From Pilasporangium apinafurcum (taxonomy: Eukaryota > Oomycota > Peronosporomycetes > Pythiales > Pythiaceae): a stretch of 64,000 nt of DNA. Numbering within the stretch: position 1 is the first letter of the stretch; the number at the start of each line of letters is the position of its first letter. The position numbers were made by a program, and so were the translations under genes. This document shows, one piece after another, positions 1-11,244 of this stretch. Location: the NCBI GenBank assembly GCA_001600495.1, contig BCKE01000020.1:270923-334922 (forward strand), read 5' to 3'. The notes below the pieces were generated by a model. That model was not told the DNA's origin. It searched no databases and was given only the letters and a program-made list of their open reading frames with translations.

Positions 1-4
1 ACTC

Positions 5-778
5 ATGCGTACCGAAGCGCTAGAATTGTGTGCACGTATTAGCGAAACCAAAGTTCGCGAAGATCTTCAGATGGATAGGAAGTGGAGGCACTATAAGCGC
101 GAGTTAGTGAATTCTATCTTCACCAAACATGCGCGTGATCACGCTTCGGCGCGTATGGGACAACGTACTCCACTTCGACCGCCAAGGCGCTATCAAATCG
201 CGCGTGATGGTGACAGCGAGAAGCTGCCAAAGCTAAAAATCGCGTCTTCTACCAGCACAACGGCGGCAGTTCTCAGTCCACGATATGCTGTGGGTCGTCC
301 AGACACCAACGAGAGTTGGAGTATGCACACTTTGAATCAACACCAGCAACGCAGAAGATCCAGCCTTCTCATTATGGAGCACAACAGATCACAGCACCCT
401 GGACAGAGTAAGCAGTGGCTGGAGGTGCGTTTGATGTTCAATCTGGATGCCTACTTGTATCGTTCGCATAGGGCTGAATGTTGTGTGTCGTTTTGGTGTT
501 CTCTAGTGGGCGAAACAACGTGCGAAGGAAATTGTCGATACTCATGATGACCGATATCTCGATTCTGATAAGCAGGTACGGAACACCATACGCCAGCCAT
601 GTACAATACACAAAAATGATCGCTTCATCTAATTGCTATATTTTATTTTTGTAAATTCCAGCAATATTCGAAGAGCAACATCCACTGGAGCAAGACGTCG
701 AAGATCATGGGCGGCTTACACGACAACGAATCGGACAAGATCACAAACGCCATAGTTGAGCTCTTCAATAAGCAGTAA
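5..778 (+). CDS. 3' part of an unrecognised basic protein (5' end outside window)
   Basis: Three exons read in one frame: 5-424, 507-575 and 662-778 (TAA at 776-778), with GT-AG introns of 82 and 86 nt. The reading frame is open to the window edge, so the Met at position 5 may be internal and the gene probably begins upstream. The visible 201 residues are rich in Arg, Lys, Gln and Ser and show no signal peptide or membrane segment. The last exons carry a charged helical stretch (WAKQRAKEIVDTHDDRYLD) and end in ELFNKQ. I do not recognise a family. It ends 258 bp before the stop codon of the converging PX gene. The exon joins are well supported by phase; the function is unknown. Confidence 0.55.
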
Positions 779-1036
779 AATCATAAATAGGAGTTAGATT
801 TTTTGTTTTTATTGATCAGATCAAAGTATCCGCCCTTACTTCTTCCTTTTAGGTTGCTCTTCCTTCGAAGCATATGAAGAGAAAGCAGCGGAATACCGAC
901 AAAACAATATTCGTACTACATTTATATTCTCTGTCGCTACTATCTCTACTTATTTCTAAGAGGAGAATTGCTTTAAATTACAGTTGTCTAAATTATGTGA
1001 AGAAAGAAAGCCGCGAACATACAATGAGAGGATTCC

Positions 1037-1993
1037 TTAATCATTGTGCATGTGGAGCAGCTCAGTGTCTTCCGTGATGGTGTAGAGTTGATCGAATTGA
1101 TAGTCACTTCCATCTCTTAGCAGCGACGGGCGGGTCGATGGCGGGAAATCCCGCACGCTTGACCTTCGTGGAGCTTCTGGTGTTGATGTAGTAGATGAAG
1201 TCGGTGGAGAAGAGGAGTCGGAGGTGGAAGAGGTGGACGACGAGGCGGAGGAAGAAACAGAGGAAGAGCTGTCGCCGAGCGTACTGTCTCGAACCTCAAT
1301 CCAGTCCGAGTCGCGAAGAGAGTTATCCCGAGGAGAGAATTCCTGGATTGGATGAGCGACTTGGAGGAACGCACGGATCTTCTCGAGTACATTGCAATGT
1401 GCGTACATGCATCCACGCATTTGGCGGCGCGTGGAATGATGGTAGAGACACAGCAACGACTCAATAAACACTTGTAGGTATCGTAATCGGTCGCGCGCGA
1501 GTGCCAAATCCCCGTCTTTCTTCCATTGAAACTTACGACGTGGGAACTTGACCTGTGTTATCTGGTGCATGTATTTACAAGGTCCAAAGCCACAGGATGT
1601 GCCCTGAGAGACCGCTTGAAGCAATTCAGTGCGCAAATCGCGGAACTCGGAGTATCGTTTGTTGATAACAAACTGCTCGCTGCCGGTATCGACGTGGATC
1701 ATGAAGACACAATAGTGGGACTGTTTCGAGACGCCGACGAACCGTACCGAGGTGCGCATGAGTGCGTGGTCTGTGGCTCCAGATCCAACACTGCTAAGTG
1801 TGGAAGGCCGTGGTAGTGATGATATGGACGACGTTGAGAAACGCGTGAGCGATGGTACCGACGCCGAGTACTGGAGTTTATCATAGAGAGAATGTTCACG
1901 AAGCGCGATGGAACCGTCACTCATCAGGTATGGGTCGATCGAGTGTCGTTGTGCATAGTGACGATCCCGAGCGCTATGAGTTGGGGCTGGCAT
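1037..1993 (-). CDS. PX-domain (phosphoinositide-binding) protein
   Basis: A single exon. I start at the Met opening MPAPTHSARDRH (1993) because the 47 residues upstream look like untranslated sequence. The product has 318 residues. A PX domain covers roughly residues 75-210: it opens with VRFVGVSKQSHYCVFMIHV, continues with KRYSEFRDLRTELL (the typical R-[YF]-S-[ED]-F motif that contacts PI3P), and then a Pro/Arg-rich loop, KFPRRKFQW. The N-terminus is Ser-rich and the C-terminus is a poly-Ser/Thr low-complexity tail. PX proteins of this size usually bind endosomal PI3P as sorting-nexin-like adaptors. No BAR domain is visible, so a membrane-bending role is not supported. The domain call is firm; the exact role is not known. 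Confidence 0.8.
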   Translation of the reverse strand: MPAPTHSARDRHYAQRHSIDPYLMSDGSIALREHSLYDKLQYSASVPSLTRFSTSSISSLPRPSTLSSVGSGATDHALMRTSVRFVGVSKQSHYCVFMIHVDTGSEQFVINKRYSEFRDLRTELLQAVSQGTSCGFGPCKYMHQITQVKFPRRKFQWKKDGDLALARDRLRYLQVFIESLLCLYHHSTRRQMRGCMYAHCNVLEKIRAFLQVAHPIQEFSPRDNSLRDSDWIEVRDSTLGDSSSSVSSSASSSTSSTSDSSSPPTSSTTSTPEAPRRSSVRDFPPSTRPSLLRDGSDYQFDQLYTITEDTELLHMHND

Positions 1994-3547
1994 ATTGCTG
2001 GACAATCGTAACGTCAGCGGTTGCTGGTCAAATATGGAATGCAGCCTGACATTGGAGTAGAGAGTGAAGAGAGAGGAGGAAGGGATGGGGAAGAGTGATA
2101 TGCTCGTTGGCCATGCCCATTCTCTTACCTCCACTCAGTCAAACGCTAGAGCGACCCACCGAAGAGCATAAAAATACTACAAAACGGAAAAAAGAGAGAG
2201 AGGAGAGTAACCCTAATCACCTCTCTTTACACAAATTGTGGCCTTTTTTTTGTAATATCAGGATAGAAGCAACTGTCATTTGGCTATAGCCACTTACTAG
2301 ATTCGGTAGAATTTGACCTCTACCACTGTTGTCTTGACTGAAGGTGATTCAAAAAGAAAAGACTGGATGGCCACGTGAATCTTGGGCGTAAAGAATGTAC
2401 CCATAGGTGAACAAATAGTACCCATACGATCTCGGTATTACATACATTCAAGGGTGTGGGTAAGAGTTTGTGGGTTTATTTTATACCAATGGTCCCAGTG
2501 CACCTAGAATGGAAGTACTCAACCACTTCACATTGAGTTGGGTAACTCCTATGTAATAACCCTCATGTGGCTTCGTAAATTCTGTAACTCAATTTACTGA
2601 AACTACTTGAACATTGATTTCTACCGTTAATTATACGATTTATTAAAAGTTATACTACAGTAACGCCAAAATCTGGAATTGTAGTTCATTTCGCTATTCC
2701 AACATAAGAATGAACTTCGATGTAGTGTTGGCAGACACCAAATTGTACAAAACTGGTTGAATAGAATATATACACTTAATCCTCAGCTGCCAAAAGACCC
2801 AAAATCAGTTCGCGGTCAAGAGGTAACCCTTCATTCCAGTCTGGATATGTGGACAGCTGGAATCACCTCTCTCAAATCGTACCACCACATTTTCGCTCTA
2901 GCTACACACGTGCCTGAAACGCACAACGCAGAGGGTGAGATCTTACAATCTCTCCATAAATTATATAACGTCAGCTATTTATCCACCATTAATCCCTCTC
3001 TCATTTATTTATAAAGATGTAGTTATCTGCCAACTTGGCGGTTGCATATTGCCACTAAGTATTCACTTTGAATAACTTTCTATAGAAGCTGAAATCGCAC
3101 ACGTAAGTGTTCAAGGAATCAGCTAAGCTGGACACATTTAAGTGTTCCACCGTTGGAGAGTCTACAGGCGTTTCCTTTCAGAACCTGCTGCCATGTTTTC
3201 AATAGTGATAGTTAACTTAAATTTGTTCGACACATCCCATCCAGTCACCAATTCACCACTGAACTTCCCAACGGCCCCACTCCCTATTTATATTTAGCAT
3301 AATGTCACTTTTACGTCTCTCCATCACAACGATAACAACGATGACGCAGGGCGACAAAACCATTAACATCACCAAGATGCGTTTTTTCAAGCAACATTAT
3401 CTAAAATTCGGAACGTCCCTTATTTAGATATATTAAGGGATGTACCTTGTTTGAAGTGAAAATTATCAAAAATCATTAACCATCATTCTGCAGAACACCA
3501 AGTAGAAGTGAAATCCAAGAAGAGGAAGAAGAAGAAGAAAGAGAACG
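1994..3547. other. Intergenic region, no gene seen
   Basis: About 1.55 kb between the start codons of the divergent PX and GH81 genes. It is AT-rich, with only short open frames that lack family motifs. It should hold both promoters. I see no tRNA, repeat array or mobile element. Confidence 0.5.
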
Positions 3548-5779
3548 ATGTCGACGATAAATGCTGCACCACCGGCGGAGATGTTCCGCCCGACTGACGA
3601 ACTGAAAACGCTAGTCGCTCCACATTTCGTACAACATCTTTCTCAAGACGTGCCGATACCCACAAACGAGTGGTGGGGGAACCTGCTGGCATGGGATGGC
3701 ACACGCGAAAGTGATGCGATCTTTGCTAGTCCGTACACCTACAGGATGCTCCAGGGGCAACCGGGTGCTAGTATAGGTGGTATCTCAGTGAGTTATCTCC
3801 ATCAATACCGATCGGATGGTCCTATGAACGATAATGGCGCGATCCGGTATTACTTTTACCCACCGACGATCAAAAATCTAGTGTTCTCGGCCAAAGAATT
3901 GAGTGCGTCAAATGGACCTGCACCACTGAGGATTGATGGATGGGACGATCTAGGCGTGCATCTCACGCTAGCGCCTTTATCTGGCGGGTACATGAACACG
4001 TATCTGTCACTGGGGAACGCTTTTACGACCGTGGAATACCATGATCTGCAAGTGGTTCTAGCGTCAGATCATGGTTGGGTGGGCGTTAATAACCAGCCAT
4101 GTCACGAAGGTCAAGAATATCCTGGCCAAGTGTTTGAATTATCGCTCAATAATGGCCACAAGTGGGTACTGTTCTTTTTCCCTGCGGCTGCGGGGTCGGG
4201 AACAGTGCTTCGCTTCAGTAACAATATGTGGACGACTACAAGCAAGTTTACGGGTATTGTTCAAGCCGCTTATGTGTCTACTACTGCTGAAGCTTTTCCA
4301 GACGACAAGATTTTGGCGGTGTATCGCTCCGCGGCTGGTGTGTACTTAAAAGGTGCAAGAGTGATACCAACAATGGATAGTGCAGACACTTTCAGTTTCG
4401 AGTGGAACATCGCGTCTTCATCAGTCGCTAGTCCTGAAGCAACCTTTTTACACTTTGCACTTGGTCATCTTCAGAAAATGATAGACCCAGCATTTGCGAT
4501 AGCAAAACCCGAGTTATTACTGCATTCCCACACTCGTGGACCGATGTTGGCGTACATTCTCGCCAACAGCAACACGAAAAAGTGGGTCTTTCATGTCCCA
4601 TCGCCAACCAGCAACGCTGTCGAGAAATGTACTTCGTTCTACCCGCCTCATGGAGACATCTCAGAGCAAGATATTGCCTCGTTAAATCTTTGTGGCGTTG
4701 TCCGTGACGAAATTTATGGTGATTGGGCGCCCGCCATCCCACACGAAGGAAGCTATTACTTCAAGGGAAAAGCTCTGCAAAAGTTTGGTACAATGTGCTT
4801 GGTGGCGAAGAAACTTGGGGAATCAAAATACCCAGAGATGCTGCCAGTGGCTCGCCACGGTATCGAAAAGCTGCAGAAGTTGGTAGAGACATTTGTACAG
4901 AACCGGTCTGCGTTTCCTTTGGTATATGATACGGTTTACAAAGGGATTATTACGAGCGAAGCTCTTGTCAAGCACGATATGAACGTGGATTTCGGTAATG
5001 CTGTGTACAACGATCATCACTATCACTACGGTTATTTGGTGACCGCTGTCGCGATGCTGTTGTACCTGGATGAGAACTGGTCCCATTCACCTCAGGCAGT
5101 ACAAGTGCGATCGTTCGTCGATACACTGATTCGTGATGTGCTGAATCCGGACAATGGGGACAAGTACTTCCCACGCTTCCGTCACTTCAACTGGTTTCTT
5201 GGTCATTCGTACTCCCATGGAGTGACCCCAATGGCCGATGGGAAGGATGAAGAAAGTACTTCCGAAGAAGTGAACTTCTTTTATGGATTGGCTCTTTACA
5301 GTCATATGACGGAGAATAAAGCAATGGTAAATTTGGCCAAGCTCATGTTGAAAGTGTATGTGTTGAGTATCGATACGTACTTCTTGCTTACGGATGACAA
5401 TACCGCACATCCAGCAAATTTTCGGAAGAATAAGGTTACGGGAGTGTTCTTTGACAACAAATGCGACTACACCACTTGGTTCAGTCCCAACAAGGAATGC
5501 ATTCATGGAATCCAGATGCTGCCAATATCGCCCATTATGGAAGCTGTTCGTTCGCTCAAATTTGTCCAGGAAGAATGGGACCAAGTACTCAGCAAACTAC
5601 CGATCGTGAAAGACTGGAAAGGCAATGCATCGGGATGGACGTCGCTACTTTTCGCAAACTACAGTCGAATTGACCGCCGCTTGGCCTGTGAAGTTCTGCA
5701 ACAGTGTCCAATGGATGACGGGTTGAGTCGCGCGTGGGCTCTTTATGTGGCGGCTACTCGATTACCTCCGACTTGCTAG
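3548..5779 (+). CDS. Endo-1,3-beta-glucanase, glycoside hydrolase family 81
   Basis: Intronless, 743 residues, close to the usual length of a GH81 catalytic unit. GH81 enzymes cut internal beta-1,3 bonds with inversion; in oomycetes the substrates are cell-wall glucan and the storage glucan mycolaminarin. Near the N-terminus lies the GH81 signature PTNEWWGNLLAWDG. The proposed catalytic Asp sits in NDHHYHYGY (Asp about residue 489), and the second conserved acidic patch is DGKDEESTSEEVNFFYG (about 564-580). The protein starts almost directly in the catalytic fold with no signal peptide, so a cytoplasmic enzyme is suggested unless an upstream exon was missed. The ATG follows an AG-rich leader. 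The family call is strong; the location is inferred. Confidence 0.93.
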   Translation: MSTINAAPPAEMFRPTDELKTLVAPHFVQHLSQDVPIPTNEWWGNLLAWDGTRESDAIFASPYTYRMLQGQPGASIGGISVSYLHQYRSDGPMNDNGAIRYYFYPPTIKNLVFSAKELSASNGPAPLRIDGWDDLGVHLTLAPLSGGYMNTYLSLGNAFTTVEYHDLQVVLASDHGWVGVNNQPCHEGQEYPGQVFELSLNNGHKWVLFFFPAAAGSGTVLRFSNNMWTTTSKFTGIVQAAYVSTTAEAFPDDKILAVYRSAAGVYLKGARVIPTMDSADTFSFEWNIASSSVASPEATFLHFALGHLQKMIDPAFAIAKPELLLHSHTRGPMLAYILANSNTKKWVFHVPSPTSNAVEKCTSFYPPHGDISEQDIASLNLCGVVRDEIYGDWAPAIPHEGSYYFKGKALQKFGTMCLVAKKLGESKYPEMLPVARHGIEKLQKLVETFVQNRSAFPLVYDTVYKGIITSEALVKHDMNVDFGNAVYNDHHYHYGYLVTAVAMLLYLDENWSHSPQAVQVRSFVDTLIRDVLNPDNGDKYFPRFRHFNWFLGHSYSHGVTPMADGKDEESTSEEVNFFYGLALYSHMTENKAMVNLAKLMLKVYVLSIDTYFLLTDDNTAHPANFRKNKVTGVFFDNKCDYTTWFSPNKECIHGIQMLPISPIMEAVRSLKFVQEEWDQVLSKLPIVKDWKGNASGWTSLLFANYSRIDRRLACEVLQQCPMDDGLSRAWALYVAATRLPPTC

Positions 5780-5989
5780 ATAAGCGCTGGGGAAGTTCAC
5801 ATTGCTGTTCCTTTCGACGTATTTATCTGAATGAAATTGTGATTACAATTACAGCCACTGTGTACGCATTTTTGTATTTTTTTACTGTATTTTTGCTGCA
5901 TATTCCTAATACATGTCAGGTTTCCTTGCCAGTAAGCGTCAAACGTAGATCCACTTTATTTCCTTCCTGGTTGCGAACAAAATCGGTAT

Positions 5990-6483
5990 CCCTTTATCAA
6001 AAAAACTCGATCATCAAAATCGGGATGTTTCCCCAAAAACCACTGCACGAACTAGTACAAGCTTTCACCGACATTGGTTTTGTTGCAATTATTGTCACCA
6101 GGCGCATGACTATACGAGGAACTCGAGGTCGTTGACTGATCGAACCAAATGTAGTTGGCCGCGTTATTTCAGGAATATGGGTGTGTTTTTGTCGTTTTCG
6201 CTGTTTACCCATCAGGCTAGACTCGGCATGGTCGATTCTTTTTGGAGAACCCGATGAGACTGGAGTCATCCGATTCGCCGGTCAGCCAGATCACGATCGG
6301 GTCCGTTTCTGGACTGGTTGGAAATCGTCGATCCAATAAAAAGTAGTGCTCGTCTTCTTTGTTGACGAGTTTGATGTACTTTGGTTTGTTCTTGACATCA
6401 CCGCAGACGTAGGAACTGCTATCTAATTCTGTCGAGCAAACAGCTCCAACGTAGTTCCTTGTCCAGCTAATGCCAATTGTCAC
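5990..6483 (-). pseudogene. Remnant of a serine carboxypeptidase (S10), copy 1
   Basis: On the minus strand about 0.5 kb of decayed coding sequence matches the intact S10 gene next door. Around 6217-6480 the pieces YIKLVNKEDEHYFLLDR and PIVIWLTGESDDSSL match YIRLPHKQDDHYFYWY and PLVLWLTGGPGCSSL of the live gene; the oxyanion-region GGPGC is lost. At about 5990-6150, in another frame, ANYIWFDQ and WFLGKHPDFDDRVFF match ANVIWLDQ and WFLQHFLDRHPELAGRELF. At least one frame change and one stop separate the segments, and the catalytic Ser, Asp and His regions are absent. It lies head to head with the live gene, so it is an inverted duplicate that decayed rather than a tandem copy. Confidence 0.85.
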
Positions 6484-6841
6484 CTAGTTTACTGGTTTTA
6501 CCTCATTGTCTTGGTCCCATTCCGACAATCGTCACCAGTTCACAGCAGTTTTTTATCGCTTCAGCATCTTTTTTTCATTAGTTATAGACAACAATCATCT
6601 TCGGAGCACGCTCTGCATATTCACCACCGCGCATCCAAATTCATACCACTTCCACCTGAGGTCATATTACCGGTATCGCTAGCATCAATACCTAGAAGAA
6701 AATGAAAACAAAATCTGGAACATACAGGAAGTAACATGATTTCTTTGTCCTCTGGGAAGCGAATGCACAACTTAGATCCAATTCTGCCACCGATACAGAG
6801 AGAAGCCAGTGCTTTTGTTACAAGTGACGTGAGCGAGTACG

Positions 6842-8412
6842 ATGAGTACTGAAAGGACGCCGTTAACAGGTGCTTCTTCCCATGTACTGCGACGCCCCCA
6901 CGCTCGTCGTGTCATAGCATTGGTGACACTGGCAGCCATCGCAGTAGGTACCACATTTGTCATGTCCGAGTGGCTGCTGAATCGTAGCAGCAGCAAACAA
7001 ACGAAGGATGGAGCGAACGCAAGGCTGAATCCAGATACTTCAGTTTTTTGTGAGTCTGCACGGTATGATGCTGGTTACATCCGCCTGCCGCACAAACAGG
7101 ACGATCACTATTTTTACTGGTACATTGAGTCACGCAACACTCCGTCAACCGCCCCATTAGTGCTTTGGCTGACGGGCGGACCAGGGTGTTCGAGTCTGGC
7201 GACGCTACTACAAGCAAACGGTCCCTGTCACGTTTATCATAATGACTACTCAACGACTGTGAAGAATCCCTTCTCGTGGACAAACTTCGCGAACGTCATC
7301 TGGCTCGACCAGCCCACGAATGTTGGGTTTTCGTATGGAACCGAGGCAGATATGGACCACAATGAAGACGACGTGCAGGTGAATATATACTGGTTCCTTC
7401 AGCATTTTCTGGACAGACATCCAGAGCTAGCAGGTCGAGAATTGTTTATCGCCGGGGAGAGTTATGGCGGGCATTATGTACCAGCAGCTGCACATTACAT
7501 TTGGTCGCAAAACAAGAAGCTCGGACACCGGGAAGGAGAGGAGGGCAACAAGACGCACTATCTCAACTTACAGGGCATCACCATTGGCAATGGACTGGTG
7601 AATCCGGTCGTGCAGGTAATACATACTCACACTAGTCGATGTACTCAGCTATCTTTTATCCAACTAATCATCACATCACTATTTCTAAAACGTAGAGTGA
7701 ACATGGACTAGATATGGTAAACAATTCGTATAACATCACATTGCTCGATTCTGACGCACTGGCGGCTGCTAAAGCCGCTTTACCGATCTGCACGCAACTC
7801 GTGAAAGCCTGTCAAACCAACAATGCCTCAGCGTGTTTAGACGGATTCAATTACTGTCAAACAAATGTTTTAGGTCCAATGACGCTCTCACATCGGAATC
7901 CATACGATATCCGTGGAGAATGCTTCGAGACAATCCCTGACCTGTGTTATGACTTGACCAACATTACGAAGTATTTGAACTCCGAGTCAGTGAAAAAGTT
8001 CTTGCATGTGAAACCCAAGGGGAAAGAGTGGCAATCTTGCTCGATGGAGGTCATGCGCGGATTTGCATTCGATATGATGAAGCGCTTTGATCAGTACATT
8101 GCAGAGATGCTGGATGACATCGCGAGTGTGCGGGTTTTGATCTACCATGGCGATGCCGATCTCATGTGCAATTGGTCCGGTGGATTAGCGTGGTTGCAGG
8201 AATTGCAGTGGAGTCATCAGGCAGAATTCAACGCCACACAGGTACACCCATTCATTCACAATACTACACAACAAGCAGTAGGTCAAGTGTGGAGCTACAA
8301 GACACAAGTGACGTTCGTACGGGTTTTTGAGGCAGGTCATTTTGTGCCACTCGATCAACCTGAAATAGCGTTGGAGATGATAACTAAATTTCTCAAGAGC
8401 GAACCGATGTAG
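6842..8412 (+). CDS. Serine carboxypeptidase (peptidase S10), membrane-anchored
   Basis: Two exons, 6842-7615 and 7696-8412, joined in phase 0; 496 residues. S10 enzymes remove C-terminal residues at acidic pH in vacuoles or outside the cell. The triad is visible: Ser207 in GESYGG, Asp in HGDADLMCNW and His in EAGHFVPLDQP. The oxyanion and carboxylate-binding region is WLTGGPGCSS (about 109-118). Paired Cys residues typical of the family occur in CQTNNASACLDGFNYCQ. The N-terminus has a basic stretch and one hydrophobic segment at about residues 23-41, which I read as a type II signal anchor, so the catalytic part would face the lumen or outside. Several N-x-S/T sites fit glycosylation. It is the only intact member of three S10 copies in this block. 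Confidence 0.93.
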
Positions 8413-8667
8413 GATGTAGTATCAACACAAAAGCATTGCAATAATCAAATGAGCCACTTAGCAGTTGTATGCATTCGTCTCAATTGCATGTGTTGAAGAA
8501 CAATCGCAAACCCATTTTGCATCTTTCGAAACTATACTATTTAACGTATATGTCGTTCTCTTGTCTATGCTGCCAAATGCCACAACGGCGTATTCACAAG
8601 TCACCGCCGAAATGCGATGATGCACCTACACATGACCGTGACATTCTGAGTCATATGCGACGAAATG

Positions 8668-10320
8668 ACTATGCAACCAATCAGCTCAAACGAATCACCT
8701 GGAGAGATGAACGGAGTTCAAGTTTTGAATCACCCAAAAATATCCTCTGCACAAAGTCACGAGCCGATCTCTCTCTCTCTCTCTACATGCGCAATAGACA
8801 TATAACTGCTCGTATTCGCTGTCTGGTTCTATATCTCTGGCCAACTTTGTGCTTCACTTGCCTTTCTCACTTTCCAATTCGCCTTCTACTCAGCGCACGG
8901 AACAACAACAACAACAAAGTTTACTTGTAACCATGGCTCTCAACCCGAAGACAGTCCAGATCATCAAGGCTACTGCTCCGGTACTCGCCGATCAGGGCTA
9001 CAACATCGCTCGCAACATGTATAAGCGCATGTTGCCCGCGAACCCCAAGGTCAGCGAGCTCTTTAACCCGACGCATCAGGTTGTGTTGCCTGGGGAAAAG
9101 AAGGCGCGACAGCCTGTGGCGCTCTCGCAGTCAGTGTTGGCATACGCGCAAAACATTGACAACCTCGCCGCGTTGGGTCCAGCGGTTGAAAAAATCGCAG
9201 AGAAACACGTCTCCGTGCACATCCTGCCGGTAAGTAAGCGATAATGAACTTGCTAGAATACAATAGAAGGCAGTCAATGCTCATGTGTTGTCACTATGAT
9301 ACAGGAGCACTATCCGGTCGTCGGTGAGAATCTGCTGGCAGCCATCAAGGAAACGCTGGGTGACGCTGCCACGCCCGAGATCCTCCAAGCCTGGGGGGAA
9401 GGCTACCAGTTCTTGGCCGACATCTTCATCAACCGCGAACGAGAACTCCGTGCAGAACGAGCAAACCAGCCTGGTGGCTGGGAGGGCTGGCGTGACTTTA
9501 TTGTGAAGAAGAAAGTGGCCGAGTCGTCTGAGATCACATCATTCTATTTGACACCACGTGATGGCAACGGTATCATTGGTTTCCGACCGGGCCAGTACAT
9601 TGGTGTGCGTATTGAGACGCCAAAGTTCACCACCCAACGCAACTACTCGCTCTCAATGGCGCCAGCGAGTCATTCTGATCAGTATCGCATCTCTGTCAAG
9701 AAAGAAGGACCTTCAGCCCCAGGTTGCCCCATTGGAGCTGTATCTTCGTATTTACATGATGAAATCCAAGAAGGCAGCGTGTTGAAGCTGAGTGTGCCCT
9801 GTGGTGATTTCTACCTCAACGAAGTGAGCCACAACAAGCCCATCGTCTTGATCAGTGGTGGTGTGGGAGTGACCCCATTGGCGTCGATGCTCGAGCATCT
9901 CGTGCGCATGAAAGTGCCAAACGAGGTCGTGATGGTCAGTTGCAACCGCAACAAACAAGTTGGTGCAATGTGTTCGCACTTCCAGCAGTTTGCGAATGAG
10001 AACGGCAACGTGAAGTTCCAAACTGTGTATGAGGAGGAGAATGGGTTCCTGGACGCAGCTAAGTTGGGTGCTTTCGTGAAGAATCGTGATGCACACTATT
10101 ACTTTTGTGGACCACCACAATTCATGCTTTGTGTGCGGAATATTTTAAAGGAGTGGGAAATTCCGTCGGAGCAAGTGCACTACGAGTTCTTTGGTCCCAA
10201 CGATAGCAATTAGTCCAAAGCACTCTTATATTCTATAGACAGTATGAGCAGATCTGCACATGTCTGTGCCATTGCATTAACATTCTGAGATAAAGCAACT
10301 TCCATTGACATGTACTCCTT
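8668..10320. repeat. Left arm of a long inverted repeat carrying flavohemoglobin
   Basis: About 1,653 bp matching, in reverse complement, 11645-13295. The match starts near ACTATGCAACCA upstream of the gene and ends near CATGTACTCCTT, about 107 bp after the stop. From the start codon onward both arms have the same length, and the two deduced proteins are identical. In the 5' flank I saw only a few base changes plus a 2-bp difference in a CT run (near 8770). Confidence 0.95.
8933..10213 (+). CDS. Flavohemoglobin (nitric oxide dioxygenase), copy A
   Basis: Exons 8933-9229 and 9305-10213, phase 0, 401 residues, the usual flavohemoglobin length. It oxidises NO to nitrate using O2, NAD(P)H, heme and FAD, a defence against nitrosative stress such as the host oxidative burst. 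Residues 1 to about 145 form the globin domain; KHVS (His about 92) fits the proximal heme ligand. The reductase half shows the FAD motif RNYSLS, an NAD-binding GVGVTPLASML and the C-terminal YYFCGPPQFM. I use the ATG in the ACCATGGCT context (8933) because it opens the globin fold directly. The leader contains a CT dinucleotide run and a CAA repeat just before the start. The protein is identical to that of the inverted copy at 11752-13032. Confidence 0.95.
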
Positions 10321-11244
10321 TTTTACGATTCCACTCCAACCCTTTTCTCCACATCTCGTTCTCTTGCCAATTGCAAACAAGATTGGCATCCCTATTTAAA
10401 TCAGCACACACACGCCATCGTTGAATAACTCTGCGACAGGGACAAAATTGTGTCTCTATCACCAAGGCTTTTCCAATATGTCTGCGCTTTCTGATTCTCA
10501 CTGGCGGAAACGTTGTGGATCGACATTCCAATAATTGAGCACATATAGCTGCATCAGGAACTCTACCACAGAATGCGCACTCGATCGTCAGTACTTCACC
10601 AAATGCATTGAGTAAATCATAGTGATTGTGGCTAGATCGCTCAATGTATAGCGTTGTGAAGAGAAGGCGAATGGTTCTTCACAGACTAAATAGTGTACTG
10701 GAGCTTGCTTAGGATTGTACCATCAGATCTAGATATACTTGCGTGTCGATCTTCATCTACTCAATGATAGTCGCGTTCAAGAGCGCAATGTTGTAGAATT
10801 TGTGCGCCTAATCCACTGAATGAGCAAACTCACTTGTGCAAGAGTGTTCATCAACCCATTGTCGATTGCAATACCTTGCAAATTGATCAACTGTCTCGGA
10901 ATTTCCTCGGTCTTGGTCGCCAACGAATACCCCAATTGGTTTCTCCTCTAGATATAATGTGTCACCACTAGAATGTAGTGTCCATCGTAACATTACTTCG
11001 TCAAGAAGAACTCACGGGCTTCAAACTCGACATGTTTTACCAAGAAACCTCTACAGGAGCCACTATAAATTTTCACCGACGTTGCTCTCATTGCTATCCA
11101 TGTCACCGAGCGCATCGCCGTCGAAGAGACGACACCTGTGGGCTGATCCAAGCAGACAACATGGGTTGCCTTGTCCCAAGTTTGTGGATGCGCTGCTAGT
11201 GTGTTGATGAGACCAAGAAACAAACCACCATGAGTGCGCTTCAA
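10310..11244 (-). pseudogene. Remnant of a serine carboxypeptidase (S10), copy 2, in the palindrome spacer
   Basis: The spacer between the two flavohemoglobin arms is mostly a decayed S10 gene on the minus strand. In order I see ATHVVCLDQPTGV (like ANVIWLDQPTNVGF), a frame-shifted stretch reading DMDSNESNVGENL with two stops near the WFLQHFL position, YDGHYILVVTHY (like YGGHYVPAAAHY, with the catalytic Ser region damaged), LINLQGIAIDNGLMNTL (like YLNLQGITIGNGLVNPV), KFYNIALLNATI (like NNSYNITLLDSDAL), and near 10350-10420 ADLNRDANLVCNW (like YHGDADLMCNW). Matches keep the co-linear order of the live gene, so this was a nearly full-length copy. The change at the live gene's splice junction is not resolved. 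Several stops and frame changes make it non-functional. Confidence 0.85.

Noticed and set aside
8760-8790. CT dinucleotide run as a possible mobile-element end
   Set aside because: It is a simple microsatellite in the flavohemoglobin leader, present in both arms and differing by 2 bp.
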